Of a stretch of DNA of 64,000 nucleotides, positions 7,992 through 17,585 are shown in pieces. How positions within the stretch are numbered: the stretch's first letter is position 1; each line of letters starts with the position of its first letter. Position numbers and translations under genes: made by a program. The notes beneath the pieces were generated by a model that was not told the DNA's origin, ran no database searches, and saw nothing but the letters and a program-made list of their open reading frames with translations. This stretch comes from Weissella fangxianensis (GTDB lineage Bacteria > Bacillota > Bacilli > Lactobacillales > Lactobacillaceae): assembly GCF_024718545.1 (NCBI RefSeq), contig NZ_JAMXDB010000002.1, positions 56,614 through 120,613 of the forward strand, given 5' to 3'.

Positions 7992-9119
7992 TTAAGATTC
8001 AGATACTGTTACATCGTCATCAAAAGTAATGTTTGCTTGTGATTCTGACGTTGCTGATGAATCATCCGCTTTTTCACTCACAATACTAGCAAAATTATTC
8101 TGCAAATCAGCATTCTGTGTTTTCGTTAATTCTAAGTCGTCACCATCTGCTGTCTCAGTTGCATAAACGACCCCTTGCCCATCATGTATCACAAAGAAAT
8201 ATGACGTGGGTTTATCTGAACCCTGTCGAGATCCAGTAGCAACTGCCACGACTTGATAATCCGCTTTTTTATCAGCCTTAGCTGACCAAGTAAATTTCAC
8301 ATCTTCATTATCAAGTTTTATATGTCCATCAAGCTTGCCTTCTTTTAGCGCGTCAGGGAACTTGTATGCCAAATGTTTTGGTGTATCACCATTATAGGTC
8401 CCGACAAATGTCTGACCTACCGCATTCTGCCAGACACCCATGTAATCAGCTAATTTCTTTGTCTGATCCTCTGACCATTGCGCGGCCACCTTTTCTGAGT
8501 CTTTCTTCTGCTTGCTACTTGATTTTTCCTTTTCACTATCATCCTTTTTGGCAGTAGCTTTCTGTGATGACTTTGTAGCCGCATCATCAGACTTACTCGT
8601 ATCCTTTTTGGTCGTTTCAGTACCAATCTGTGCATTTTGCTGGTTATGTTTAACCACGACAACCCCACCACCTATCAATACAATCAATACAACAACAACT
8701 GCAATGATCATATCGTAATTACGCTTTGGTCGCTGACTAACTGCTGGCTGAATTTCTTGATCATCATTTGGATGAAGCACTTCTGGAATGACCTGATCTG
8801 CAGGCTCTTCACCTGGCATGTTAGTGACTGATTCTTCTTTATCAGTCACTGTCTCATCCAATTCACCCGTCTTTACTGATAGATTTTCAGCCACATCTTC
8901 GTCAGTAGCTGGTGTCTCATCTACAACTGAATCAGTCGTATCTTCACTAACTGAGGCCTTGTCATCAACCTTCGTCGCTTCTTGATGTTCACCTGTTGAC
9001 TGTTCATCTGCTTGAATTCTTTCTCGTAGATGTTTAGTCATATCATTATATTCTTCTTCGGTAATAGCACCAGCTTCCAACAAGTCTTGGTACTGGCGTA
9101 ATCTTTCTTTATCGGTCAT
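7992..9119 (-). CDS. SHOCT-like / single-pass membrane protein with DUF4767-like domain
   Basis: 375 residues in four parts. Residues 5-33 (LRQYQDLLEAGAITEEEYND) look like a SHOCT oligomerisation motif. Residues 35-130 are acidic and low in complexity. Residues about 135-157 form one transmembrane helix (MIIAVVVVLIVLIGGGVVVV). A Lys/Ser/Asp-rich linker follows, then a globular domain from about 213 to 350 starting KLADYMGVWQNAVGQTFVG, which resembles the DUF4767 domain of lactobacillal lipoproteins. The domain should be outside the cell. No enzymatic role is known. GGAGG stands eight bases before ATG 9119. Confidence 0.75.
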   Translation of the reverse strand: MTDKERLRQYQDLLEAGAITEEEYNDMTKHLRERIQADEQSTGEHQEATKVDDKASVSEDTTDSVVDETPATDEDVAENLSVKTGELDETVTDKEESVTNMPGEEPADQVIPEVLHPNDDQEIQPAVSQRPKRNYDMIIAVVVVLIVLIGGGVVVVKHNQQNAQIGTETTKKDTSKSDDAATKSSQKATAKKDDSEKEKSSSKQKKDSEKVAAQWSEDQTKKLADYMGVWQNAVGQTFVGTYNGDTPKHLAYKFPDALKEGKLDGHIKLDNEDVKFTWSAKADKKADYQVVAVATGSRQGSDKPTSYFFVIHDGQGVVYATETADGDDLELTKTQNADLQNNFASIVSEKADDSSATSESQANITFDDDVTVSES

Positions 9120-9471
9120 CGTTTAAATCCTCCAATAACCTAATGACGTTTATTTCTTCTTACCATTATCCCATATAATAGGGAACTCATGTAAATTTTC
9201 TTTATGTCGATAATAAATTCCCAACTACAAAGGATGAAAATAATTTTTATTTTTTATAATTACCAAAATATTTTTATATACCAATATAATTATTCACATA
9301 TTAACCACTAATAATGAACCTTTCGCACAAAACCGCACAAACGTTTTAAAGGCTGCTTTTATGCGATTATATACTTTTATCATTACAGATATGAGCGCGA
9401 AAAGTGCAAGATTCACAAATGAAAATAATTTTCACACATTTTGTGAACATATACCATTACGGAAAATTGCC

Positions 9472-9500
9472 TTGTGTTCCAAATATTTTGGCTGTATACT
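9472..9500 (+). promoter_or_regulatory. sigma-A promoter of the nucleotidase-aldolase pair
   Basis: TTGTGT (9472-9477), a 17-nt spacer and TATACT (9495-9500). Transcription would begin near 9507, which excludes any translation start upstream of that. Confidence 0.8.
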
Positions 9501-9546
9501 CTTTTTGTGTCACGTTAGTACATATACGCAGAAAAGAGGGAATGTT

Positions 9547-10134
9547 ATTAAAAAACTATTTATTGACATGGACAATACGCTAGTAAATACTTTGCCAGTA
9601 TTAAATGCTGAAAGTCAAAATGTCCAAAAATATAATGTAAAGAAGCCAGACCAAATCCCTGGTATTTTCCGCCACCTAAAGCCATTACCTGGTGCAATTG
9701 ATGGTGTCAAAGAATTAGCAAAACACTTTGATTTATATATTCTTTCTACTGCGCCTTGGGAAAACCCTAGTTCTTGGCAAGATAAAATTGAATGGTTGAC
9801 CGATTACTTTGGTAACGATGTCGACAGCCCATTCTATAAGAAGGTCGTTATGACCCACAAAAAAGATTTGGTAAAAATGCCTAATAGTTTGTTATTAGAT
9901 GACCGTCCTTATCACGGCGCCAGCGATTGGGATGACGCTAAAATCGACAGTTTTTGGCTACAATATGGCTATGACGATCAATTAGTGTGGACAGAAAAAC
10001 TTGTACCCTTTTTAATTAGTATTGCTAATGCTAATGAAGGTACTTTGCGCAAGGATATTGCACTGGCAAATAAAACGAATCAATATCAACTTCGTCACGC
10101 CACGACAGAATTTAAAAAAGAAAGTTGGGAATAA
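9547..10134 (+). CDS. 5'(3')-deoxyribonucleotidase-like HAD phosphatase, apparent ATT start
   Basis: About 196 residues, HAD fold of the NT5C group. The nucleophile motif FIDMDNTLVNT opens the protein, STAPW is motif II, LLLDDRPYHGA is motif IV. The usual role is dephosphorylation of deoxynucleoside monophosphates. In lactic acid bacteria these proteins start M-K-K-x-x-x-D-M-D-N-T, and here the first in-frame codon matching that start is ATT at 9547, seven bases after AGAGGG. No in-frame ATG, GTG or TTG fits between the promoter and the HAD motif; upstream in-frame codons to 9361 precede the promoter. Only 3 nt separate it from the aldolase gene. Confidence 0.85.
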   Translation: MKKLFIDMDNTLVNTLPVLNAESQNVQKYNVKKPDQIPGIFRHLKPLPGAIDGVKELAKHFDLYILSTAPWENPSSWQDKIEWLTDYFGNDVDSPFYKKVVMTHKKDLVKMPNSLLLDDRPYHGASDWDDAKIDSFWLQYGYDDQLVWTEKLVPFLISIANANEGTLRKDIALANKTNQYQLRHATTEFKKESWE

Positions 10135-10137
10135 AAA

Positions 10138-11019
10138 ATGACTATTGTTTCAGGAGAAGCTATCGTTTCAAAGGCTCGTTTATCTGGTTATGCAGTTGGG
10201 GCATTTAACACCAACAACCTTGAATGGACAGAAGCAATTTTGCGCGTTGCACAAGCTCAACAAGCACCAACCATCGTCGCTGCCTCAATGGGAGCTATTA
10301 AATACATGGGCGGCTTTAAAACTGTCGCTGATTTAATTCGTAATCTTGACCATGAGCTAAATATCACCGTTCCAATTGCTATCCACCTTGACCATGGTAA
10401 TTATGAAGCAGCAAAGTCTGCAATTGCTGCTGGATTTACTTCAGTCATGTTTGACGGATCTCACCTACCACTAGAAGAAAACTTGGCTAAGACCCGTGAA
10501 ATCGTTTCATTGGCACACGCAAAGGGTGTCTCTGTAGAAGCCGAGGTTGGTACGATTGGTGGTGAAGAAGATGGCATAATTGGCAATGGCGAAATTGCGC
10601 CTGTTGAAGAAACTATTTCAATGGTAGAAACTGGTATCGATTTCTTAGCTGCCGGTATTGGTAATATCCATGGTCCTTACCCTGACAACTGGAAAGGACT
10701 CCACCTTGACCATCTCCAAAAGATCACTGCTGCTATCAACGAAACCGCTGGTCATAAAGTGCCAGTTGTATTACATGGTGGTTCAGGTGTCCCAGATGAC
10801 CAAATTCGTACAGCCATTTCAATGGGTGTATCAAAGGTCAACGTTAACACTGAAGCTCAACTAGCTTTCCATCAAGCATTGCGTGACTTCATCCTTGCTG
10901 ATCATGACTTAGAGGGTAAGAATTACGACCCACGTAAGTTATTAGCAACTGGTGTCAAAGCAATTGAGAGTGCCTTGGTTGATCGTATCGACGTCTTTGG
11001 TAATGCTAACCAAGCTTAA
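10138..11019 (+). CDS. fba: class II fructose-bisphosphate aldolase
   Basis: 293 residues of the zinc-dependent class II family. HLDHG (about residues 81-85) supplies the zinc ligand and catalytic Asp, EAEVGTIGG follows, NIHGPYPDNW and VLHGGSGVPDDQI give the other zinc histidines and phosphate loop, and KVNVNTEAQ binds the substrate. It cleaves fructose 1,6-bisphosphate; a tagatose-bisphosphate role is less likely without a tagatose operon nearby. It follows the nucleotidase by 3 nt and is probably co-transcribed from 9472-9500. A terminator follows at 11073. Confidence 0.93.
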   Translation: MTIVSGEAIVSKARLSGYAVGAFNTNNLEWTEAILRVAQAQQAPTIVAASMGAIKYMGGFKTVADLIRNLDHELNITVPIAIHLDHGNYEAAKSAIAAGFTSVMFDGSHLPLEENLAKTREIVSLAHAKGVSVEAEVGTIGGEEDGIIGNGEIAPVEETISMVETGIDFLAAGIGNIHGPYPDNWKGLHLDHLQKITAAINETAGHKVPVVLHGGSGVPDDQIRTAISMGVSKVNVNTEAQLAFHQALRDFILADHDLEGKNYDPRKLLATGVKAIESALVDRIDVFGNANQA

Positions 11020-11072
11020 ACAACAAAAATTATCATATTATTTAGACAAGTCATAACTGCCGATAAATTTCT

Positions 11073-11094
11073 AACAAGTGTGGCTTGTTTTTTT
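11073..11094 (+). terminator. short intrinsic terminator after fba
   Basis: A 6-bp stem AACAAG/CTTGTT (11073-11078 with 11084-11089) followed by a T-run. The stem is short, so strength is uncertain. Confidence 0.6.
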
Positions 11095-11203
11095 GTGGGC
11101 AAGCACAATTAAATCTACTATTTTAATACTAGATACGGTAGTATATTTAAAGCATCTCTTTATTCTATTTATAGGCTAATATCAAACAGGGGCAAACTTT
11201 TAT

Positions 11204-12271
11204 ATGAATAACATCCTTAATTACCAACGTTTTATTTGGATAATCGCTTCTTTATTATTGTTGGTTATCGCACTATTTGGCACACTACCTTTGTTTGCTC
11301 TGACTGCAATTTTCATTTTCGCATTTTTAACTATTAAACTATTCACGATGGTGCAATATTCTTTTGGCTTAAAATTGACGCTATTATTCAGTTACGCGCT
11401 TACTATGATTTTGCAACTTACTTTTTACACAACTATTGTTTTTTCAAATCAAGGTACTAGCCAATTCTTACTGTCCTTTATTGCTGCCTTGTTGTTACCC
11501 CTACCATTTTTATTAGAAGGTGTCGTTGTTCATGCAAAGAGCACCTCTTTCTATCTACCATCAGTAGAAGAAGTTAGCACAATTACCTTCGCACAGATGA
11601 AACTCAATCAACAACGCATTCATCAGGCAACTGATACTTTTGGTAAACTTCGGCATACCCTATCGATCCAAAATATCCAGGAAATTTTTAGTGATTTAAA
11701 TCGGCACAGTTCAATCCGTTATATTAATAATGGTTCTTTGGACGCTAACTATTTTGAAAAGGCTGAACAATCATTAGCGGACCCAGCACTCTATATTGTT
11801 ATTTCAAATACCGGTAGCGCTGCTAGCGAATTAATTGGTCTGTTTACCCAAAAGCAATTTAATCATGCCTCACTTAGCTTTGATGCCGATTTAACAACTA
11901 TCATCAGCTATAATGGTGGAGAGCGGGTTTATCCACCCGGATTAAATCCTGAAATGATTCAAACATTTCATAAAAAAGAGGATGCATCAGTATTAATTTA
12001 TCGACTACCTGTCTCAGTTGCTCAAAAGCAAAAAGTCTTGAATACAATTAAACAAATCAATCAAACAGGTAGTGCTTATAATATCCTAGGTCTAGTGACA
12101 AAACATTCCACTCGTCGTAACATTATGTTTTGTTCACAGTTTATTTATACCATGCTTCAGATTGCCGATGCCAACTATTTCGATAAAGAACCTGGTCATG
12201 TACAACCAACTGATTTTATCGAACTGGATTATCGCAGAAAATTGATGTATGTTTCAGAGATTAAATTTTAA
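11204..12271 (+). CDS. membrane protein with cytosolic or surface permuted NlpC/P60-like domain
   Basis: 355 residues. The first 110 hold four hydrophobic segments. From about residue 190 a domain starts ALYIVISNTGSAASELIGL and continues with QFNHASLSFD; near 310 comes NIMFCSQFIYTML. A His in the first part and a Cys in an FCSQF-like motif later is the layout of circularly permuted NlpC/P60 (YiiX/DUF830-like) papain-fold proteins, where Cys comes after His. These act as peptidases, amidases or acyltransferases on cell-wall or lipid substrates. The linkage to a four-helix membrane anchor is unusual. The gene is alone, with a terminator at 12279. Confidence 0.7.
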   Translation: MNNILNYQRFIWIIASLLLLVIALFGTLPLFALTAIFIFAFLTIKLFTMVQYSFGLKLTLLFSYALTMILQLTFYTTIVFSNQGTSQFLLSFIAALLLPLPFLLEGVVVHAKSTSFYLPSVEEVSTITFAQMKLNQQRIHQATDTFGKLRHTLSIQNIQEIFSDLNRHSSIRYINNGSLDANYFEKAEQSLADPALYIVISNTGSAASELIGLFTQKQFNHASLSFDADLTTIISYNGGERVYPPGLNPEMIQTFHKKEDASVLIYRLPVSVAQKQKVLNTIKQINQTGSAYNILGLVTKHSTRRNIMFCSQFIYTMLQIADANYFDKEPGHVQPTDFIELDYRRKLMYVSEIKF

Positions 12272-12278
12272 TATTCCC

Positions 12279-12314
12279 AAAGTGGTTGGAAAAATAAATG
12301 TCCCAACCACTTTT
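12279..12314. terminator. bidirectional intrinsic terminator
   Basis: An 11-bp stem AAAGTGGTTGG / CCAACCACTTT (12279-12289 with 12303-12313) with T-run. It belongs to the GTTGG...CCAAC terminator family and separates convergent genes. Confidence 0.85.
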
Positions 12315-12324
12315 TTATTGCAGC

Positions 12325-12360
12325 AAAAAAGCACCATCAGCGAAATGCTCATGGTACTTT
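12325..12360 (-). terminator. intrinsic terminator of pyruvate oxidase gene
   Basis: A 10-bp stem with one mismatch (12328-12337 with 12351-12360) followed on the minus strand by six T. It lies 15 nt past the stop codon. Confidence 0.75.
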
Positions 12361-12374
12361 ATAAATCTATTTAA

Positions 12375-14195
12375 TTAGAAGCTAAACTTGTTACCGTTAT
12401 CTTCTTTGATGTACTTTGAAGTTAGACCTTCAGCTTCAAGGAACTCACGGAATGGTACAAGATCTTCTGCTTCGTACTTTTCCTTGTATGACTTAACAAC
12501 ATCTTCGCTGTACAAGTTAGTATCAAGCTTCAATGTCTCAACAGGGATTGGACGATCCTTAGTGATCTTAGCATCAATAACAACAACACGGCCTTGGTTG
12601 TAGTATTCAACAGCCTTCTTCATGACACTATCAATGTCTTCGATACGGCTTACAGTCAAACCAACAGCACCTTGTGCTTCACCGATCTTGGCGTAGTCAA
12701 CATCAGTAAAGTCAACACCGAAGTTGTACTCGTTAGTATCCTCGTACTTGTTCTTGATAAATCCATACTCAGTGTTAGTGAATACAACGTTGATAACAGG
12801 CATGTCATAACGAACGTTTGTCACAACGTCTGGGTAAGTCATTGAGAACGCACCATCACCCATCAAGTTCCAAACTTGACGATCTGGGTAAACGTTCTTG
12901 GCACCAATACCACCTGGCAAACCAATTCCCATTGTTGCAAACAATGGTGAAGTACGCCACATGTTCTTAGGTGTCATGTGCAAGTGACGGATTGACATTT
13001 GTGTAACGTTACCAACATCAGTTGAGAAGATTGCATCTTCTGCAGCGTACTTGTTAATAGCATTGTAAACTTGGTAAGCTTGAAGATCACCTTCAGACTT
13101 TTGCTCAAGCTTGTTCATGTAATCGCGCCAGTTTTGCACGTTCTTGATGTTGGCAGTCCACCAAGCTGATTCTTCAACAGATGAAACCTTAGAAAGGATA
13201 GCATCGATTGCTTCACCAGCATCACCAAGGATAGCAACATCAGTTTCATGACGCTTACCTAGCATAGCTGGGTTGTTGTCAATTTGAATAAACTTTTCAA
13301 CGTTACGGAAAGTACCCTCAACCTCAGAGAATGGGAAGTTTGTTCCTACGAACAATACTGTATCTGCTTCAAGAACAGACTCGTTAGCTGGCTTCCAACC
13401 AACACGGAATGTTGATCCAGTCAAAGCTTCGAAGTCCCAGTCGAAAGTCTCAAAGTTCTTACCAGTAGTAATAACTGGTGCCTTGATCTTACGAGCCAAT
13501 TCTTGAACGGCTGGTCCATGTCCCATTGTACCAACACCAGCGTAAATAACTGGACGCTTTGCTTGGTTCAATAGTTCAACCGCTTCATCAATATCCTTTT
13601 CATCAACAGGAGCTGACTTGTAGTTCTTGAACTTTAGTCCTGAAGAATACAATGGTGTTGAGTAGATTGAGTCTGCATCAAGCTCAGCAAATCCAAAGTC
13701 TGCAGGTACTTCAAGCACAGCTACACCGCGCTTAGCAATAGCAGTACGGATAGCATCGTCAACCAAGTGAGGTAATTGCTCAGCAGTCGTTACACGACGG
13801 TTGTAAACGGCAATGCTCTCGTACATTGGGTTTTGGTTTAACTCTTGGAATGAGTCCATGTTCAATTCGCGAACTGGCTTTGAACCCAAGATTGCCAATA
13901 CAGGAACGTTATCCATTGCTGCATCGTACAAACCGTTAATCAAGTGTGTTGCACCAGGTCCACCAGAACCAACAGTAACACCAAGTTTACCACTAAACTT
14001 CCATTGCATAACGGCAGCCATAGCACCAACTTCTTCGTGCTTAACTTGCAACCACTTAACGTTGTTTTCAGGATCACCCATGGCGTTCATGAATCCACTC
14101 AAAGTTCCAGATGGCACACCGTATACAGTGGGCACACCCCAACCTTCCATAACCTTCAAAGCTGCTAATCCAGCAGTTATCTTATTCTCTGACAT
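12375..14195 (-). CDS. spxB: pyruvate oxidase (H2O2- and acetyl-phosphate-forming)
   Basis: 606 residues, thiamine-diphosphate enzyme with three domains. The TPP-activating Glu lies in [10 protein letters not shown] near residue 55, the central FAD domain carries [10 protein letters not shown], and [12 protein letters not shown] followed by [13 protein letters not shown] is the Mg-TPP site, matching the SpxB/Pox pattern. It converts pyruvate, phosphate and O2 to acetyl phosphate, CO2 and H2O2, giving extra ATP under aerobic growth. The upstream region has a promoter with a perfect cre box near the transcription start, indicating CcpA repression on preferred sugars. Transcribed alone. Confidence 0.95.
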   Translation of the reverse strand: MSENKITAGLAALKVMEGWGVPTVYGVPSGTLSGFMNAMGDPENNVKWLQVKHEEVGAMAAVMQWKFSGKLGVTVGSGGPGATHLINGLYDAAMDNVPVLAILGSKPVRELNMDSFQELNQNPMYESIAVYNRRVTTAEQLPHLVDDAIRTAIAKRGVAVLEVPADFGFAELDADSIYSTPLYSSGLKFKNYKSAPVDEKDIDEAVELLNQAKRPVIYAGVGTMGHGPAVQELARKIKAPVITTGKNFETFDWDFEALTGSTFRVGWKPANESVLEADTVLFVGTNFPFSEVEGTFRNVEKFIQIDNNPAMLGKRHETDVAILGDAGEAIDAILSKVSSVEESAWWTANIKNVQNWRDYMNKLEQKSEGDLQAYQVYNAINKYAAEDAIFSTDVGNVTQMSIRHLHMTPKNMWRTSPLFATMGIGLPGGIGAKNVYPDRQVWNLMGDGAFSMTYPDVVTNVRYDMPVINVVFTNTEYGFIKNKYEDTNEYNFGVDFTDVDYAKIGEAQGAVGLTVSRIEDIDSVMKKAVEYYNQGRVVVIDAKITKDRPIPVETLKLDTNLYSEDVVKSYKEKYEAEDLVPFREFLEAEGLTSKYIKEDNGNKFSF

Positions 14196-14224
14196 TTAAC
14201 ATATCTCCCTACATGTTTGCGTTC

Positions 14225-14283
14225 TGGAAGCGCTTTCTTACTTCTACAAATTATATTGTATTTTAAATAACAGTATGCGTCAA
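14225..14283 (-). promoter_or_regulatory. pyruvate oxidase promoter with cre box
   Basis: On the minus strand TTGACG (14278-14283), 17-nt spacer, TACAAT (14255-14260). A cre box TGGAAGCGCTTTCT fits at 14225-14238, downstream of the start point, a position that blocks elongation when CcpA binds. Confidence 0.85.
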
Positions 14284-14325
14284 GTTAGTTTTTGATTAGA
14301 TAAATAAAAACAATATAAATGCGCA

Positions 14326-14341
14326 TGCAGTGTATACTGCA
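14326..14341. promoter_or_regulatory. possible operator, inverted repeat TGCAGT-N4-ACTGCA
   Basis: Perfect 6-bp arms around four bases, in the middle of the divergent spxB-murQ intergenic region. It is not part of either promoter. The binding protein is unknown. Confidence 0.4.
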
Positions 14342-14585
14342 AATAGATTTCTAATATAATCATTTAATTAACATAAACAATACTTTAAGATTATTTTATA
14401 TAATAATACTATGTGCAAAAAAATGTTTCATATATAAAATAATTGTTTTTCGCCATCATATTTATTGGATATCCATCGACTAACAATTAATGAATATTTT
14501 CACAAAACCTTCAAATGTTTAAAAAACAACATTTTATAACATTCTTTGAAATAAAATTTCAACAATATATTTAGAAAGAAATTTA

Positions 14586-14640
14586 TTGAAATTAAATTGC
14601 CTAGACGATATAATGACGACATAATAAGAAAACGCTTTCA
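14586..14640 (+). promoter_or_regulatory. murQ operon promoter with cre box
   Basis: TTGAAA (14586-14591), 17-nt spacer, TATAAT (14609-14614), then the cre box AGAAAACGCTTTCA (14627-14640) just after the transcription start. GGAG precedes the murQ ATG. This points to catabolite repression of MurNAc use. Confidence 0.88.
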
Positions 14641-14655
14641 TAAAAGGAGAAATTA

Positions 14656-15552
14656 ATGGATATAAATGAATTAACCAACTTAACAACAGAGAAGCGCAAC
14701 AAACAAACAATGAATCTAGATAGCTTAACAATTCATGAAGCAGCCATTTTAATGAATAATGAAGATCAAAAAGTAGGTTTGGCAGTTGCTGATGCCCTGC
14801 CCGCCATTGAAAACGCGATTGTTAAAGCAACCAACTCTCTGCAATCCGGCGGACGCATTATCTATATGGGGGCTGGCACCAGTGGCCGTCTAGGCGTCTT
14901 GGATGCCGCCGAATGTGTACCAACTTTTGGGGTCAGTCCTGATACAGTGATTGGTTTAATTGCCGGTGGTCAAGAAGCCATGATTCACGCTGTCGAGGGC
15001 GCTGAAGACAGCCTAACTTTAGGACCAAATGATTTAAAAAATTTGAATTTAACAAAAAATGACACGGTGATAGGAATAGCAGCAAGTGGCCGCACGCCTT
15101 ATGTGATTGGCGGGTTAGATTACGCGAAAAGTGTACAGGCAGCGACAGTTAGTTTAGCCCTAAATACTGATGCTTTGATTAGTCAACACGCGAATACAGC
15201 CATTGAAGTCAACGTTGGCGCTGAATTTCTAACTGGCTCTACCCGCTTGAAATCCGGTACTGCGCAAAAAATGGTTTTAAATATGATTTCTACTATTTCA
15301 ATGATTGGCATCGGTAAAGTATATAAAAACCTAATGGTTGATGTTCAACCAACCAATGAAAAGTTGATCGAGCGTGCCAAACATATCATTATGGAGGCAA
15401 CCGATTGCTCCTTTGAAATCGCAGAACAAACATTTACCGCAGCAAACCAAAACGTTAAAGTAGCAATCGTTATGATTCTAACAGGTGTTGACCGTCATGA
15501 AGCTGAAGAAAAATTACAGCATGCTAACGGTTTTATCAACAAGTCACTTTAG
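14656..15552 (+). CDS. murQ: N-acetylmuramic acid 6-phosphate etherase
   Basis: 298 residues, the normal size. The SIS domain begins [23 protein letters not shown], the family signature for phosphosugar binding, and the C-terminal helical part includes [12 protein letters not shown]. MurQ removes D-lactate from MurNAc 6-phosphate to give GlcNAc 6-phosphate in the cytoplasm. It heads an operon with a PTS transporter (25 nt downstream) and an RpiR regulator, a complete MurNAc recovery module. No GlcNAc-6-phosphate deacetylase is seen in the window, so later steps must be encoded elsewhere. Confidence 0.96.
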   Translation: MDINELTNLTTEKRNKQTMNLDSLTIHEAAILMNNEDQKVGLAVADALPAIENAIVKATNSLQSGGRIIYMGAGTSGRLGVLDAAECVPTFGVSPDTVIGLIAGGQEAMIHAVEGAEDSLTLGPNDLKNLNLTKNDTVIGIAASGRTPYVIGGLDYAKSVQAATVSLALNTDALISQHANTAIEVNVGAEFLTGSTRLKSGTAQKMVLNMISTISMIGIGKVYKNLMVDVQPTNEKLIERAKHIIMEATDCSFEIAEQTFTAANQNVKVAIVMILTGVDRHEAEEKLQHANGFINKSL

Positions 15553-15576
15553 TCACTTAATTGGGGAGATATTATT

Positions 15577-17550
15577 ATGGCGAATGAAGACTATGATCAA
15601 TTAGGACAAGCCATTTTCCAACATGTGGGTGGTAAAGAAAATGTCTCAAAATTAATTCACTGTATGACACGCGTTAGGCTAACCTTAAAAGATGAAAGTC
15701 AGGCCGACCTTGACGCATTAAAAGCAATACCTGGCGTCCTTGGCGTTGTTGAGGATGAAACATTACAAGTCGTTGTGGGACCTGGAAAAGTTAATAAAGT
15801 CGCCCAAAGTATGGTTGATTCTGTCGGCGTGAAATTAGGTGAAACATTCCCTGATCAAAATCAGTCGCAGCAAGATGCTGACTTGAATGAACAAACAGAT
15901 CAAAATAAGGCGGCTGCAAAACAAAAATATAATAAACCAAACAAATTTAAAAACATTCTAAAGTCATTGGCAAATATTTTTGTCCCCATGATTCCTGCCC
16001 TGGTTGGGGCTGGTATCATTGCTGGAGTCGCTTCTATTTTGCAAAACTTACTGACTGCAGGTACTTTAACTGGCGATGCGATGACGCAACTGGTAACGGT
16101 ACTTAATGCTATTAAAAATGGTCTATTCACGTATCTAGCCATCTATACAGGTATTAACGCTGCGACTGAATTTGGCGCAACGCCTGCTTTAGGAGGTACT
16201 GTCGGTGCTGTCACCTTACTTTCAGGTGTGACCACGGATACAACCATCCAAAACTTATTTAATGGTCAAGATCTTGCCGCTGGTCAAGGTGGTATCATTG
16301 GGGTCATTTTTGCTGTTTGGCTACTATCATTAGTTGAAAAACGACTGCATAAATGGATTCCAGATTCTGTCGATATTATCATTACACCCACTTTAAGTCT
16401 GTTGGCAATCGGGTTAGCAACTATTTATTTGATTATGCCAATCGCAGGTGTTGTCTCAGATGGCTTACTACAATTTATTAATGTTGTCTTAGATGTTGGT
16501 GGTCCTGTCGCTGGATTTGTTCTAGGAGCCCTATTCCTACCAATGGTCATGCTTGGATTACACCAAATTTTAATTCCTATCCATTTAGAAATGATCAACC
16601 AAATGGGAAGCACCCCACTATTGCCAATTCTTGCCATGTCAGGAGCAGGACAAGTTGGTGCCGCATTTGCCCTATGGTTATTCCTCCGCAAAGATGATAA
16701 GCAGTCAGGATTAATTCAGAATATTAAAGGTGCCTTGCCTGTCGGCTTGTTAGGGGTTGGTGAACCATTGATTTATGCAGTAACCCTGCCACTTGGTCGT
16801 CCATTCATTACTGCTTGTCTTGGTGGAGGTATTGGTGGTGCCGTAATTGGCATGCTTGGTCATGTCGGATCAATCGCTGTTGGACCATCTGGCTGGGCAC
16901 TAATCCCACTGATTGCCCACAATAAAACGCTATACTACATTATTGGCTTGATTGCTGGTTATATTGGTGGTTTTATCCTTACCTACTTCTTCGGTATCCC
17001 AAAAGAATTAAAGGCTGAAGCAAAGACCGTTACCACAGCAAACACAACAGAATCATCTGTTACAAACGAAACAACGGCAGTAACACATGCTGAATCTTTT
17101 GAAATCAAAGCACCTGCCAAAGGACAGCTAATAGCGTTAGACAATGTTCCTGACGAAGTATTTTCTACGGGAATGATGGGACAAGGGGTTGCTATTCAAC
17201 CAAGTAACGGCGAAATACTTTCACCTATTGATGGTACAGTACAAACCATTTTTCCTACCAAACATGCACTTGGTTTAGTGGGTGAACAAGGCGAAGAAGT
17301 GCTTATTCATATGGGATTAGACACTGTCAATCTACAAGGAAAAGGGTTCGATATTTTGGTCACAGAAGGTCAAACAGTCTCAGTTGGCGACCCACTGGTC
17401 AACATGGATTTGCCAACCATTCAAACTGCAGGCTATCAAACAATAACGCCGATTATTCTGACAAATAGTGCCGACTTTGGATCAGTGACTAGCCCAGCAG
17501 AAAAAACCGTCGAAGCTGGTGATGTTATAATACAAGTTAATGAAACATAA
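15577..17550 (+). CDS. murP: PTS EIIBCA transporter, MurNAc-type (glucose/sucrose superfamily)
   Basis: 657 residues. The IIB domain (1-90) has the phosphorylatable Cys29 in LIHCMTRVRL. The IIC membrane domain spans about 120-480. After a Thr/Ser/Ala-rich linker comes a Crr-type IIA domain with VLIHMGLDTVNLQGKGF; its His578 receives phosphate from HPr. MurP of E. coli and B. subtilis lacks the IIA part, so this is an all-in-one version. Sequence alone would also fit sucrose or trehalose, but the position between murQ and an RpiR regulator favours MurNAc, phosphorylated on entry. GGGGAG precedes the ATG. Confidence 0.9.
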   Translation: MANEDYDQLGQAIFQHVGGKENVSKLIHCMTRVRLTLKDESQADLDALKAIPGVLGVVEDETLQVVVGPGKVNKVAQSMVDSVGVKLGETFPDQNQSQQDADLNEQTDQNKAAAKQKYNKPNKFKNILKSLANIFVPMIPALVGAGIIAGVASILQNLLTAGTLTGDAMTQLVTVLNAIKNGLFTYLAIYTGINAATEFGATPALGGTVGAVTLLSGVTTDTTIQNLFNGQDLAAGQGGIIGVIFAVWLLSLVEKRLHKWIPDSVDIIITPTLSLLAIGLATIYLIMPIAGVVSDGLLQFINVVLDVGGPVAGFVLGALFLPMVMLGLHQILIPIHLEMINQMGSTPLLPILAMSGAGQVGAAFALWLFLRKDDKQSGLIQNIKGALPVGLLGVGEPLIYAVTLPLGRPFITACLGGGIGGAVIGMLGHVGSIAVGPSGWALIPLIAHNKTLYYIIGLIAGYIGGFILTYFFGIPKELKAEAKTVTTANTTESSVTNETTAVTHAESFEIKAPAKGQLIALDNVPDEVFSTGMMGQGVAIQPSNGEILSPIDGTVQTIFPTKHALGLVGEQGEEVLIHMGLDTVNLQGKGFDILVTEGQTVSVGDPLVNMDLPTIQTAGYQTITPIILTNSADFGSVTSPAEKTVEAGDVIIQVNET

Positions 17551-17585
17551 AGTATCACATCTTAAATCACAAAACGAGGTTAATC

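Noticed and set aside
9361..9546. N-terminal extension of the nucleotidase to an ATG at 9361
   Set aside because: The promoter at 9472-9500 lies inside it, and the added residues have no homology to the family.
14326..14341. TGCAGT inverted repeat as a cre box
   Set aside because: It lacks the central CG and does not fit the CcpA consensus; kept only as a possible operator.
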